In this document: positions 1 through 12,247 of the stretch, in pieces
Numbering within the stretch: the first letter of the stretch is position 1
How the letters are laid out: each line of letters opens with the position of its first letter
Assembly (NCBI GenBank): GCA_020310875.1
Contig: CM035407.1
Location: 85,515,342 to 85,579,341, forward strand
From: Ceratopteris richardii
Lineage: Eukaryota > Streptophyta > Polypodiopsida > Polypodiales > Pteridaceae
Length of the DNA stretch: 64,000 nt
Reading direction: 5' to 3'
The notes under the pieces: generated by a model
What the model saw: the letters and a program-made list of their open reading frames with translations, nothing else
Databases searched by the model: none
What the model was told of the DNA's origin: nothing
Position numbers and translations under genes: made by a program

Positions 1-573
1 GCTCAAAATGTTACACTGTGGAAGGAGAATTTATCAAAACATTTGTATCGAATTTTGCACCTCCTGTAACTTCACTTCTTCTCATTCACATATGCAAATG
101 TTCCTACACTTAATTCTCTCAGCCTGATCACAATTGGAAGCTGAAAATTTGTACAGAGGTCGGTCACCTATAGACTTAGACTTGTACAAAAGCATTTCAC
201 AAAAGATCTAACACAGAAGGAGAAAACTCAGAAACATCGGGTGCAACATTTTCTTCATTTCTGAGAAAAATTACAACTGAGTGATGAGAGAGTCTTAACT
301 CACTTCTAAGATGTCTAATGACACATACAACTTCTGATTACTCTATTCTCATGCTCTCTCATACTTGCCCCGACATTTTCCATAGTATATATAGACAAAA
401 ATTTACAAGCTTATGACTTCTCAAAGATATAAGTGAACTATCTGTACATATGTGTACATATCTTCCTCTTTTGAATGTATTCTTCTTCCATGCTTCACAA
501 TTTGATTCTTTCCTTCAAACCTTGACTTCAACTCTTCATCAAAAAATCAATTGTTGATTGTCTTGCACCAACA
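1..573 (-). repeat. 3' LTR of Copia-1 (partial, cut by window edge)
   Basis: The LTR begins on the minus strand with TGTTGGTGCAAG at position 573, directly after a purine tract. The first roughly 120 bases recur, slightly diverged, at 3636-3757, which is the matching start of the 5' LTR. A minus-strand TATA-like run lies at 386-393. The other end lies outside the window. Confidence 0.85.
386..393 (-). promoter_or_regulatory. TATA-like box in Copia-1 LTR
   Basis: TATATATA lies about 180 bases inside the LTR when read on the minus strand, a normal place for the U3 promoter. This is a sequence match only. Confidence 0.45.
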
Positions 574-590
574 GCTCCCCCTCAATCATC
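574..590 (-). other. Polypurine tract of Copia-1
   Basis: On the minus strand the sequence TTGAGGGGGAGC abuts the TGTTGG start of the LTR. This is where copia elements prime plus-strand DNA synthesis, and it fixes the element's orientation. Confidence 0.85.
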
Positions 591-639
591 AATTGAGGTT
601 TTCTCTATCTTCTTTATGCGTGCCATGTCTTTGAATCTC

Positions 640-3600
640 TATAGCTTTGGTCCATCCAAGCTTTTGGTAAGCATATCAGCTATCTGATCTTTTGTTGAAG
701 TATGTATGACTTCAATCTCTTTATCCATCACCTTCTCTCTCAGAAAGTGATACTGAATCTCAATGTGTTTAGTCCTTGCATGAAACACAGGATTAGCAGC
801 TAAATACAATGAACTCATGTTATCTCCATAAATGATAGGTGTACTCTGTATGGTGTCAAAACTCTTCATGAGAGTCTTAAGCCATATCACTTCCTTTGTA
901 GCTTCAACCATACCTTTGTACTCAACTTCTGTAGATGATAAAGCAACTGTGTGTTGCTTCTTTGAACACCAACAGATTAACTTATCTCGCACATAACACA
1001 AGTATCCATATATTGATCTTCTATCATCAGGATTACCTGCCCAATCTGCATCACTATATATTTTGATGTTTGTATCTGATGTAAAACCATAATACAAACC
1101 CTCTTTGAGTGTACCCTTAATGTACCTCAACACTCTTTGACCTGCAATCCAATGTTCTTATTGGACAATGCATAAATTGAGACAAAACTCCAACTGCATA
1201 TGATAAGTCAGGCGTAGTCAATGTAGCATAGATAAGACTACCAACCAAACTCTTATATAGCTTCATATCCTTGAATTCTTCTCCACCATATCTGCTCAAT
1301 TTGTGATTCACCTCCATTGGAGTAGGTGCTACCCTGCAATCATTCATTTTAAACTTGATTAACAAGTTTCTCAAATACCTTTCTTGAGTCACATACACTC
1401 CATGTTGAGTATATGAAATCTCCATGCCGAAGAAATATGACAAGTCTCCCAAGTCACTCATTTTGAACTCTTTCTCCATTTGCTTCTTTAGGCTTTGAAT
1501 TCCTTTCTCATCTGTACCTGTAAGAATTATATCATCAACATATATGCACATGTAAATGAACCCATCATCACTTGCTTTAACAAGCAAGCTACTATCTGCC
1601 TTAGATACTTGAAATCCAAGTTCTTTCAAGAACTTCACAAGTCTATAATTCCATGCCCTTGGGGCCTGCTTCAAACCATACAAAGCTCTCTTGAGCTTAC
1701 ATACATGATTTGGATACCTTCCATCTCTGAATCCTTGAGGTTGCTCCATGCAAACATCATCTGAAATGTAAGCATTTAAAAAAGCATTCTTCACATCTAA
1801 TTGACATAATTTCCAACCTTTACATGCAGCAATGGCTATGAGTGTCCTGATGGTTGTCATCTTTGCCACAGGACTATAGGTCTCATCATAATCAATACCA
1901 TATGTTTGAGCAAACCCTTTCACAAGTCTAGCTTTATACCTAGACACACTTCCATCTGCAAACCTCTCAGTCTTGTAGACCCATTTGCATCCAATGATCT
2001 TCTGACTATTTGGTTTAGGAACCAAATCCCATGTCTGATTCTCCATTAATGCATCATATTCTTCCTGCATAGCTTTCTCCCAATTTTCCTTACCTTTTGC
2101 CTCTTCATATGTGGAAGGGTCTTCATCTGCCTTTATCATGTAAGCATAGTCTTTGGTAGCCAAAAAAGAAGTGTCATAGCTATACCTTGTAGGTTGCCAC
2201 TTGTGTCTTGATGACCTCCTGAGTTCTCCACTCCTTGAAGTTTCTGGTTCTTCACACTCAGGATCAAATCTTGGCATTTCTTCAACTTCAACCTGCACTT
2301 CATTATTCTCCTCTTCATCAAATATCTGAACCTTTGATTTACCCTTCTTTTGACTCACAACTTCTTCATCACATGTATTAATATTGATTGCACGTGCATA
2401 CCAAGTACCTTGCTCATCAAATGTAACATCTTTTGATACAAGAAATTGTGTTGTGGATGGACTCCACAACCTATATCCCATCTGCTTATCATCATAACCA
2501 ATGAATACATATTTTTCAGCTTTAGGTTCCAATTTGTGTCTTAATTGTGATGGCACATATGCATATGCGAAACATCCAAATACTTTGCAATGATCCAAGG
2601 TAGGTCTCTTACCCCACCATGCCTCATATGGTGTCATACCTTGCAAAGCTTTACATGATAGCCTATTAACCAAATAAGTAGTTGTATTTATAGCCTCAGC
2701 TCACAAATAATTTGGGCAATTTTTCTCCTTCATCATTGACCTTGTAAACTCAACAAGAGTTCTATTTCTTCTCTCTGCTACACCATTTTGTTGAGGAGAG
2801 TACCTGCAAGTGATTTCCCTTTTTATACCTGCATTCCACAAGTAATCACTGAACTCATTAGAGAAATACTCTCCCCCTCCATCTGACCTTAGTCTCTTCA
2901 ATTTATGGCCTGTAATTCTTTCTGCATACACATGATAATGTTTGAATGTATTGAATACCTCTGACTTATCTTTGATCACATAGATAGTGATCCATCTGGT
3001 AACATCATCAACATAAATCACATAGAACCATTGATACTGAAATCCTTTGATGGTCCCCACACATCTGTGTGTACCAACTCAAGCTTCTCTGAATACATAA
3101 AACCATGCTTGGAATAAGATTGCTTATGAGCCTTACCTAATTGACATGCCTCACATCTGTATGTCATATGTTGACCTGCAACATTAGGCAATCCAAGCAC
3201 TGAACCATTGTTAACCATATCTTTTATACCTCTTTCATTGAAGTGTCCAAGCCTCTTGTGCCAAAGATCTAACTCAGAGATCTTATGTTCTCCATAAGTG
3301 AACAAGGCATGACCAACATTACCTTGAATCTTCAATGTGAACAATCTTCCTTCTTTCTTCCCTGAAACAATTTGTTTATACCCATTGCTAAGGTCTTCCA
3401 CAAACACTCCTTCATTAGTGAATCTCACTTCATAACCCTTTTCAACAATTTGTCCTACACTTATTAGATTCTTAGGAATTGTAGGAACATAGAAGACCTT
3501 ACTCAAGAGGGTGCTACCATCCTTGGCCTTCACTGATCCAATTGACTTCACATTGTGCTTTGTATTGTCACCTGTTTGAACAACATGATTAGATACCTTA

Positions 3601-3640
3601 TTTTCCAAATCAGTCATCAATGCTATGTTACCACCTGTAC
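640..3640 (-). pseudogene. Copia-1 pol remnant (GAG-pre-INT, INT, RT, RNase H)
   Basis: Polyprotein remnant coding on the minus strand. Recognisable parts are the GAG-pre-integrase segment with LWHKRLGH, an integrase core with the HTDVWGPS, SDGGGEY and SPQQNGVAERRNRT motifs, the copia RT core with KARLVKGFAQ, LYGLKQAPRAWN and YVDDIILTG, and RNase H with YSDADWAGN and [14 protein letters not shown]. The family makes these as one polyprotein that reverse-transcribes and integrates the element. This copy is interrupted in several places and is a fossil. Confidence 0.85.
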
Positions 3641-3757
3641 ATATCTTCCTCTTCTGAATGTATTCTTCTTCCATGCTTCACAATTTTATTCTTTCCTTCA
3701 AACCTTGACTTCAACTCTTCATCAAAACATCAATTGCTGATTGTCCTGCACCAATAT
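3636..3757 (-). repeat. 5' LTR remnant of Copia-1
   Basis: About 120 bases nearly identical to 452-573, the start of the 3' LTR. It ends at 3757 exactly where Copia-2 integrase coding on the other strand begins, so this is the outer boundary of Copia-1. Confidence 0.8.
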
Positions 3758-5820
3758 GGATGACCCCTTATGAAGCTTGGTGGGGCAAGAAACCAACACT
3801 TGATCATTGCAAAGTGTTTGGATCAGTTGCTTATGCTTATGTGCCATCACAACTGAGACATAAGCTTGAACCAAAAGCTGAAAAATATGTGTTCATCGGA
3901 TATGATGAAAAGCAGATGGGTTACAGGTTATGGAGTCCTCTAACCAAATAGTTTATTGTTTCCAGAGATGTAACATATGATGAAGGAAAGAGCTGGTATA
4001 CAGATAAAGAGCATAGTGTTGAAACACTTGAAGAAGAGATAAGAAGAAATGAAAAAGGTAAATCACATATGCAGGTAAATGGAGATGAAGATCATATGCA
4101 GGCAAGTACGTCCAAGATCGGATCAGGTATGAGAAATGAAGATGGATCAAGATTTGATGAAGATGTGTATTCAGATACACATGAAGAGTTTGAACCTAGA
4201 AGGTCAAACAGAGTAAGGAAACAACCAACAAGGTATTCCTATGACACTTCTTATTTGACTCAGAAAAATTATGCTTATTTAGTAAAGGAAGATGAAGAAC
4301 CTCAGAATTACAGTGAAGCAAAAGGTAAGAAACAATGGGAAGAAGCAATGAAGAAGGAGTTCGATGCGCTGGAAGAAAACAAGACTTGGGATCTTGTTCC
4401 AAAACCAAATGGTAAGAAAGTAATTGGAAATAAATGGGTTTACAAAGTTAAGAAACTTGCAGATGGAAGGATAGCCAGATACAAAGCTAGACTGGTTGTC
4501 AAAGGCTATGCTCAGACATATGGCATAGATTATGATGAGATGTTTAGTCCGGTGGCAAAGATGTCAACTATAAGGACATTGATTGCTATAGCAGCATCAA
4601 AAGGATGGAAGCTAAGTAAAGCATGCATTTCTGAATGGATATATATCAGATGAAGTCTACATGGAACAACCTGAAGGGTTTGTAAGTTCTAGATACCCAG
4701 AATATGTTTGCAGATTAAGAAGGGCTCTCTATGGACTGAAGCAAGATCCAAGAGCTTGGAATTACAGACTTGTGAAGTATCTCAATGACCTTGGATACCA
4801 AAGCTCAAAGGCTGATGCAAGTCTACTCGTTAAGAAAACAGATGAAGGTATGATCTACATTTGTATTTATGTAGATGACATAATAATCACAGGAATCTCA
4901 GATGAAGGAATCAAAGAGGTAAAGAGATTGCTTGAAAAAGAGTTCAAGATTAGTGATCTAGGGAAGTTATCATACTTTCTTGGAATGGAAGTTACATATA
5001 CAGATCATGGTATACATGTTTCGCAAGAAAGGTATCTCCTAAACTTACTGAAGAAGTTTAACATCATGGAGAATTGTAGAGAAGCTTCAACACCGCTTGA
5101 AGTAAATCATAAACTCAGCAAATATAGTGGTGCAGAGTTTAAAGATATGAGGAAGTATCAATCGTTAGTGGGAAGCTTAATCTATGCTACACTAACAAGA
5201 CCGGATCTCAGTTATGCAGTAGGAGTTCTCTCACAGTTCATGCATTGTCCGAAGGATCAACATTGGGTTGCAGGACAAAGAGTTCTTAGATATATCAAAA
5301 GAACTATAAAAGAAGGATTGTATTATCCTTATACGTCAGATATAAAGCTGAGAGCATACAGTGACTCAGACTAGGCAGGAAGTCAAGATGATAGAAGGTC
5401 AACACATGGGTATATGATATACCTAGGAGATAAGCTTGTAAGCTGGTGTTCAAAGAAGCAACACACAGTAGCTTTATCGTCAACAGAAGCAGAATATAAA
5501 GGACTTGTGGAAGCAGCTAAAGAAGTGATATGGATGCAGACCTTGTTCAAAAGCATGGGTATTGATCAAGGTATACCTATCATACATGGAGACAATATGA
5601 GCTCTTTATATCTTGCAACAAATCCTGTATTTCATGCAAGAACAAAACACATAGAGATTCAATATCATTTCCTGAGGGAAAAGGTAATGGAAAAGGAGAT
5701 TGAATTGGTATTCACTCCTACAAAAGATCAGATTGCAGATATTCTGACAAAGAGCTTGGATGGAGTAAAGACGAGCAGATTCAAAGAAATGGCAGGTATA
5801 AAAGAAAAGAAGAATATATG
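3758..5820 (+). pseudogene. Copia-2 pol remnant (INT C-term, RT, RNase H)
   Basis: The order of parts is the integrase C-terminal end, an acidic linker, RT and RNase H, which is the normal copia order. RT shows WVYKVKKLADG, LYGLKQ and ICIYVDDIIITG. RNase H shows [10 protein letters not shown] and ends with [13 protein letters not shown], as in Copia-1. The two copies are close relatives lying in opposite orientations. This one has a few breaks. Confidence 0.85.
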
Positions 5821-5845
5821 AAGACCGGAAGATGCAAATTAGTGA

Positions 5846-5857
5846 TTGAGGGGGAGC
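5846..5857 (+). other. Polypurine tract of Copia-2
   Basis: TTGAGGGGGAGC immediately precedes the TGTTGGAGAT start of the LTR at 5858. It is the same tract as in Copia-1. Confidence 0.85.
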
Positions 5858-7005
5858 TGTTGGAGATTCACTCACTAATTATGCATAACGACATAAAGAC
5901 GAAGGAAAGCAGAAACAATGTATTCAGAAAACCAAAGCCTTAGTGAAGGGACAAATTCACGACTGTAATATACAGTGACGAAACTTCTAGAATTAGAGTT
6001 TGTTAAAACCGGATAAAAAATTGTATATATGAGAGCTGAGAGTTAGAAGAAAAACGAGGGTGTGTGTGAGTGCGCATATGAGAGAGAAATAGAATAGCAT
6101 AGAGTAGAAGACGCCAGAGATCGCGTATGTAGAGATGAATAACAAAACCTGAAATGTCGGGTATTCATCTGAGAGAGATGGTAAGGAATAATTACTCAGA
6201 ATAGGAGAGTTTTCCATAGCTATGAGCAAAGTGAGGCCAAGCTATATTTTGTACACATCTTCTCTAATAGAAAACACATGTTCATGTGGAAGTTTGAGCG
6301 CATTCTTAGTATGTGAAGAAATCTGAGAGATTTCATGTTACTGTGAAAGTTAGTTAACAGTTACAGTTTTCTCAGTAAATATTTTCCGGTACTTCTATGA
6401 GTTAGATCTCAAAGTACAGTGTAAAGTTTTGTTTGAGATATAGCTTATCTTGTAGCTATAAGTCTCAACTATAAACTGATCAAAGATTTCGGTGGAATGG
6501 ACATGTACACACAGTACTAAGTCTGACCGAAAAGAGGCATTCAGAATTGGTGAAGTTTTTCTTTAAACTTCAGATAAAGTTCATTCAGTGAAGGAAGTTC
6601 ATGCATCACTTCCTTACTTCATGTATACACATTTGAAGTAACTACAAACAGAATTGTAGTTGATTCCGGTAGTATTCCGGTACAATTTCGGTGACAGTCC
6701 GATAAAGTTCCGATGGAATTTTGGTGAGTTCAAAACACAATTTGACAAAGTTAAGTGACGCAAAGATTGTTTAACTGGAAGCAAATACAGTAGTGTAAAG
6801 TCTGAAGTAAATCAGTTCAGAATTGAAGCTTAAAGGAAACGTGAAACTTTCTGTAAAGTGAATTCTCGGTATTCGCTAAATACAGTTATAAGTTTTCAGC
6901 TTCAGAAAGTTTGCTAAGCTACTGATGATTATAGAGGTGTTCTAACATCACTCTAGCTTAGTTTCTATGGTGTAAGCGAATTCCGCAATAAATGTTGCAC
7001 CAACA
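5858..7005 (+). repeat. 3' LTR of Copia-2 (1148 bp)
   Basis: It starts TGTTGGAG and ends GCACCAACA. A TATA-like run lies near 6024-6030. The stretch 6660-6725 contains short, imperfect repeats of the word TTCCGGTA. The LTR begins with the same hexamer as Copia-1 but then differs, so the two LTRs are not one subfamily. The partner LTR is outside the window. Confidence 0.8.
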
Positions 7006-7044
7006 ATAATGACTGGAGAGGACAACTCCAAAGGAAAATAAACA
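7006..7044 (+). repeat. End of 5' LTR of Gypsy-A
   Basis: Thirty-nine bases ending AAACA lie between the Copia-2 LTR and the primer site. In plant gypsy elements the LTR ends in CA a few bases before TGGCGCC. The rest of this LTR would lie left of Copia-2, outside the window. Confidence 0.5.
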
Positions 7045-7049
7045 TTTTT

Positions 7050-7067
7050 TGGCACCGTTTCTGAGGA
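7050..7067 (+). other. Primer binding site, tRNA-Asp type, of Gypsy-A
   Basis: TGGCACCGTTTCTGAGGA matches 14 of 18 bases of the complement of the plant tRNA-Asp 3' end. Many Athila/Tat gypsy elements use this tRNA to prime minus-strand synthesis. The mismatches include two G-to-A-type changes, as expected for an old methylated copy. Confidence 0.7.
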
Positions 7068-8700
7068 AGTAAGCAAAGCTTTCAGTCATTGGAGCTTTGG
7101 ACCTTCGCGGGATCTTCTAAGTTGATGGTAACAAACATTTTTTCAAAATTCATCGTGAATCATCATGTGTGCAAGGATGTAAAGGTGAGTGTGTTATCTT
7201 TTGTTTACAGATTACTTCATTCACTTTATTTGGAATGAGAAAGTAAAGAGTTGCATGTTGTTATTTTAAGTTCAAGTTGCACAAATTCTAACCATTATCA
7301 TCAATTTTTAGTCACATCCAAGGAAACCCTAAATAATTTGTTTACTTGTTATTTGGGGATTAGAAAATCAATAAAAAATAATAAAACTAAAAAATACAAA
7401 ACCAAGGGGAAGAAAGTGAGGGGAAATAGTTAAAGAAATAAATTGAACAATATCAATTGAAAAATATGCAAATTTGGGCGGTTGAAGAAAACACGATTCT
7501 CTACAAAAAATCGTGATTCTAAGAGAAGGGTAAGAATTGTATTATATTTGTGAAAAGAATAAAAATTAGTGAGTAGTAAGGATTAATAGTGAAAAGAGGA
7601 TGAGATCCATAAAGAAATTCATAAGACTATGAAGAAGAGGTAAAAATCATGATTCTGAGCAAAAAGTATAAAAGGAGGATTGATAAAAGTTTTGATCATT
7701 TGATTGAGAGAGAGAGAGAAGAGAAGAGCAAGAAATTGTGATCCTCACTAGAAAATATTATTTGGCAAAGAGGATTGATCTCAAGAAAGGTAACACTCTT
7801 ACTAATAATTTTAGATAAAAGTTTTGATAATTTTTGCAAAATAAAAAAAATCAAGTGTTAAATAGAATCACGACTTTTACAAATGGAATTAAAATGAACA
7901 AATCATAACATTTTGGTTACATGGTTGATTGCATGGTATCCTATTAAAATTGTGCCTTTGTTAAAGTTTAGAAAAACAAAAATAAAGATAGAAAAATTTT
8001 TGGTAGGAAACTTCACACAATCGTGATTCTAACCAAAATTTCATGATTTTGAGTCAAGATAATGAAAAACACAATTCTCATAGAAAATTCACACAATCGT
8101 GATTCTGACCAAAATTTCACAATTTTGAGTCAGGATCATGAAAAACACGATTCTCATAGAAAATTCAAACACTCGCAATTTCGACCAAATTTTCATGATT
8201 TTGAGTCAAGATCATGAAAAACACAGTTCTCACAAAAAATTCACACAATCATGATTCTGACCAAAATTTCATGATTTTGAGTCAAGATTGTGAAAAACAC
8301 AATTCTTGCAGAAAATTTGCACAATCATGATTTTGACCAAAATTTCACAATTTTGAGTCAGAACAAAAAATTCACACAATGGTGATTCTGAGCAAACACG
8401 ATTTTGAGTCAGGATTGTGAAAAACATGATTCTCATAGAAAGTTCACATAATCATGATTTTGACCGAAATTCTTGAAACAACTAGGGCTAGTTGGAGAAG
8501 AGGTGAATGAAATTGAGATGAAGAATTATTGTTGATCATTCTCATAGAATTATTCACCTAGTCACATAATTAGGAACATCCTTAAATATCTATATACAAA
8601 TAGGTTTGGCACCTATGTATATCAAGATGGAATGCATAAGAATCTCATTAGATTGAGAAACTTAGAACTACCTTTAAATTTGATGCTAGTGGCTTAGTTT
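7068..8700 (+). other. Gypsy-A leader between primer site and gag
   Basis: About 1.6 kb of AT-rich sequence with no convincing coding region. The words TCGTGATTCT and CACGATTCT recur from about 7490 and become a regular 76-bp array from 8012. Short ORFs here have no recognisable domain and are not called. Confidence 0.6.
8012..8475 (+). repeat. 76-bp tandem array in Gypsy-A leader
   Basis: The phrase TTCACACAATCGTGATTCT or a close variant starts at about 8012, 8088, 8164, 8240 and 8316, an exact 76-bp spacing. A shorter unit follows at 8371 and another copy at 8443. Each unit holds TTTTGAGTCA and GAAAAACACGATTCTC, so units contain both the word CACGATTCT and the near-complementary ATCGTGATT. 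That could form small hairpins. Confidence 0.85.
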
Positions 8701-8709
8701 AAAGATGGC

Positions 8710-10111
8710 ATGTATGAGGATGGACAAGAATGTACTTATGTTTTCACAAATGACCGTGACAATAGAAATGACCTAGGACAAGACATTGATAAAGGAACCT
8801 GGGAACAAAATTTAGAAAAATATGATATTCCTAGAACTAACAAGAATCATATTCCTGTAGAGCCACAAAGAGAGAGAAGACAACAAACATCTCTTAACCC
8901 TTTCATCAGAGAGGGAGTAGCCATGCAAGACTTTCCTACAAGAAGGAGACAAGAATGGAATAACACTAGGAGAATAATGAGACCTTATCAAGTAGCTAAA
9001 TGTATGAAAAACCAATATGATGGATTAGCAAATCCTCATGATCAGGTGGCTAAATATAAACAAATCCTTAGAGTAGAAGAAATCGAAGATTATAAAACTC
9101 AATTTGAAGCCTTTTGATTAACCTTATCAAGGCCAGCCTTAACATGGTTTTTACCATTAAGAAAGGAAATGTTTAGAGACATAGTAGAATTTGTGGAAGG
9201 ATTCATAGGGGAATTCTATAAGACAAGGATTAAACATAGTATTGCTACATTGATTCATACATTCAAACAAAATAATAATGAAAGTGTAAGAGAAGCATCA
9301 AGAAGATTCAAGCAATATCTAGATAGATGTCCTAGAGAATAGAAGCCATCAATCAATGCCCAAAACAATGTCTCTATTCATAGAAGGATTAACAAATGCA
9401 GAGTTAAGAACTATGGTCTATTGTAGGAGATGTCAAGATCTAGACTCATGTGTAAAAGAAGCCATTGATCTAGAAGACAGCATGGGAAATGATCTCTAGA
9501 TTTTTTAACATAAAAAATGAAATGAAATAATGTTACAAAAGAATTGGCCAATGCTATAGCGAAATCCCTAAGATCAGCAACTAGATCAGACATACCCATT
9601 TCCAGATTGACACAAAATAGGAAGTGTTATGTTTGTGGAGAAAGTCATCCTACACATATATGCTCCTATCAAAAACCACAACACTTGCAGGATAGGAAAA
9701 CTCTTAAGTATTGTACTTTAGAGAAAAAATGGAAAAAACATACAAGGGATGAGTGCTTCTATAACAATCAATTAATGAAGGAGAGGGATTACGAAGCTCA
9801 CACTAATCAACTTAGGGATAAAGATTGTGGGGAAAAACGTAGACCAGTTCTAGGAAAACAACCACCTCTACCCACCAATGTAGTCATAGTGAAGTATACT
9901 TCAACAGAGGAAAAATGGGAACAAACAATGGAGACATCGAAAGAATACTCAAAAGATCATCATAGCCATTATGAAGATAATCCTGAATCATATGAATAGG
10001 ATAATAACTATAATAAGGAACCAAAATTACAAGCATTGGATTTGGGTAATGGAAGAATTGAAATGGATGCAATAGCCTTTATGTATATAACCAACAATGA
10101 CATGTCAAACA
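8710..10111 (+). pseudogene. Gypsy-A gag, first part
   Basis: Gag-like coding on the plus strand. It has a charged N-terminal section, a gag core with the WFLPLRKEMF and REASRRFKQYLDRCP signatures near 9140-9340, and a zinc knuckle CYVCGESHPTHIC near 9628-9666. It stops at the left target duplication of Copia-B and resumes at 25129. Gag builds the particle in which the RNA is copied. Several breaks are present, and the protein would not be made as it stands. Confidence 0.7.
10107..10111. repeat. Left target-site duplication of Copia-B (AAACA)
   Basis: AAACA directly precedes the left LTR and is repeated directly after the right LTR at 25124-25128. This proves that 10112-25123 is one insertion event with later nested arrivals. 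Confidence 0.9.
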
Positions 10112-10342
10112 TGTTGGAGTTCGAGGTCTATGAAAGCACACGAATAGCAAAAGGAAGAAGAAGAAGCTTGGAGCATGACACACAATACTGAACGTGTTAC
10201 CACTAGAATGTGCAAAGATTAGTAACCCGTTAGGGCTATAGGCATATATAAAAGCCAGGGGGAAAAAACCTCCTAAAGAAGAAAAAAAGTGCCCCGATAG
10301 TCCTAGTGTGTTCACACACATCACTATCGAAATATATCAACA
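10112..10342 (-). repeat. 3' LTR of Copia-B (left)
   Basis: 231 bp, reading TGTTGGAGTTCG to ATATCAACA on the plus strand. On the minus strand it reads TGTTGATATAT to CTCCAACA, the same LTR family as Copia-D. A TATA-type run lies near 10236. Confidence 0.9.
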
Positions 10343-10358
10343 AATCCCCCCTGGGAGT
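10343..10358 (-). other. Polypurine tract of Copia-B
   Basis: On the minus strand CTCCCAGGGGGGATT abuts the LTR start, matching the tract of Copia-D (48618-48632). Confidence 0.8.
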
Positions 10359-12242
10359 GGTGCAGTGAACAACAAGATGGCACTCATGTATAAGAAAGGG
10401 ACAAGCTATGTGGAATCAATCCACAGAAGGAAATAAGCCCAAAGCTTTGCAAAAAGCTTCAAAATTCTCCCTAGGTTGAGCCTTCGTGAAAAGGTGTGCA
10501 ATGTTCTCCTATGTGGGCACATATGCCAAGCTGATCTCTCAAGTAGAGAACCTCTCCCTAACATAATGATAATGCACCTCAATGTGCTTAGTGTGAGCAT
10601 GGAACATAGGGTTCCTCACAACTGCCAATGTGCTCTGACTGTGAGTGAAGATGGTGGTGGCAAGAGATTGACCAACACCCAAATCATCCATAAGGTGTTT
10701 GAGCCACACATGCTCAATAGTCACTGTGAAAGCTGCCGTATACTCAGCCTCACAACTAGAAGTGGCCATAGTAGACTGCTTCTTGCTCAACCAAGATATA
10801 CATGAGCTACCAAGCATGAAGAAAAAGCCACTAGTGGACACACGAGTGTCATAGAAACCAACCCAATCACTGTAAAAAAAATCATGTAAATCTAGCAGTA
10901 GTGATCCCCCCTTGGGATAAAACAATCCAAGTACTTGGGTACCACTCAAGTAGCAAAAGATGCGCTTAACCACCTGTCAACACTTTCCACCTAGGCAATG
11001 CATAAACCTGCTCATCTTTGAGACATCAAACTGAATATCTGGTCGACTAATGCATACGTAAATCAAGCATCCAACAACCTACTGATAGAGAACAACATCA
11101 AACGCAGCTCAAGGATCATGAAGACTCAATTGTAAACCCGTCTCCATAGGAGTACCAATAGGTTTACAGTCTTAAAGGCCAAAATGCTACAATAATCTAT
11201 CAATATATTTCATTTGACACAAAGTTATTCCACCATTAACTTGCATAATCTAAATGCCCAAATAATGATACAAATTCTCCAAATCAAACATCTCAAATGA
11301 GGCATGCAAATCAGCCTTAAACTCAGCAATATGCTTGTCATGAGGACTAGTGAGCAACATGTCATCAACATACACAACAATGATCAGAAGCACATCATTA
11401 TCATGCTTAACATATAAGGTGATTTTAGGTGGAATATTCTCAAAACGATATGCAATCAGATAGGCATGTGTCTTTTCATACCAAGCACATGGTGCTTGCT
11501 TTAAACCATATAATGCCTTCTTCAACCTGCACACTTGGTTTTCATGCCCTTTCTACACAAATCCATAGGGCTGAAAAACATACACTTCTTCATGCAAGTC
11601 ACCATTCAGAAATGCAATTTTAATGTCCAACTGATGCACATTCCAACCATGATGAGCTGCAAGTGCATAGATGCTATGAACAGTAGTCATTCAACATGTA
11701 GGTGCAAAGGTCTCATCAAAAGCAATGCCTCTTTCCTGTGCATAACCCTTTGCAACAAGCCTAGCCTTTTACCTATCATTTGTTCCATCAGGTTTATGCT
11801 ATAGCTTGTATACCCACTTAATGGCAATGGCCTTCTTGCAAGGAGGTGAGTCAGATACAGAACATGTACCATTTTTCATGATAGCATCATATTTAGATTG
11901 CATTGCAACCATCCAATGTTGAGAAGTTTGTGCTTCATCAAATGAAATAGGATCAGTCTCATCATAGAGAATAGAGATAGCCATATTTTGGCATATTTTT
12001 TGCCTCCTCAATATCAGCTCTCTCATCAACAAGTGCATCATGTGAATCTGCATAAAAAATAGAATGATTTGCATCATCACATGAAACCTATAAAGGTTGA
12101 GAAGTTGCCTCATTAGGACCAGCACTAGATTGTCCACCTGTAAAAAGAGGCAACAAAGTATCATACATGTCGTTGGAGCTAACAGATGTCTCTTTCATAC
12201 ATGAAAGTAAAGGCTAAATAGCATCTTCCACAAAAACAAAAT

Positions 12243-12247
12243 CATGG
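12243..12247. repeat. Left target-site duplication of LARD (CATGG)
   Basis: CATGG precedes the left LTR at 12248 and recurs at 18689-18693 right after the right LTR. Removing the element restores continuous Copia-B integrase sequence. Confidence 0.92.

Larger units (their letters stand above)
1..3757 (-). mobile_element. Copia-1, Ty1/copia LTR retrotransposon, broken
   Basis: Minus-strand copia element. Read from right to left, it shows a short 5' LTR remnant (about 3636-3757), a GAG-pre-integrase zinc region (about 3100-3300), an integrase core (about 2700-3080), the integrase C-terminal part with the MTPYEAWWGK-type motif (about 2400-2670), RT with YVDD (about 1180-2080), RNase H (about 640-1130), a polypurine tract and a 3' LTR that runs off the left edge. 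The RNase H block carries the copia SSTEAEY-like motif and the DQIADMLTKSL end. No gag or protease is seen. It is a broken copy with several breaks. The right flank (3758 onward) continues the integrase reading of Copia-2, so it was inserted into that element. Both share the same integrase and RT signatures, so they belong to one family or sister families. Confidence 0.9.
3758..7005 (+). mobile_element. Copia-2, Ty1/copia element, right part, broken
   Basis: Plus-strand copia element, visible from the integrase C-terminal region (MTPYEAWWGKKP motif just after 3758), through RT (about 4330-5150, YVDDIIITG near 4870) and RNase H (about 5330-5810, [14 protein letters not shown]), to a polypurine tract and an 1148-bp 3' LTR ending at 7005. 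Its left part must lie beyond Copia-1, outside the window. Right after the LTR the sequence becomes the last 39 bases of a gypsy LTR and its primer site, so Copia-2 probably inserted into the 5' LTR of Gypsy-A. It has a few breaks. Confidence 0.85.

Noticed and set aside
1495-1764. 89-codon plus-strand ORF opposite Copia-1 RT
   Set aside because: It is antisense to clear RT coding with no domain of its own.
8012-8475. CRISPR-like array
   Set aside because: The units are contiguous 76-bp tandem repeats without unique spacers, in a plant element leader. They are simple tandem repeats.
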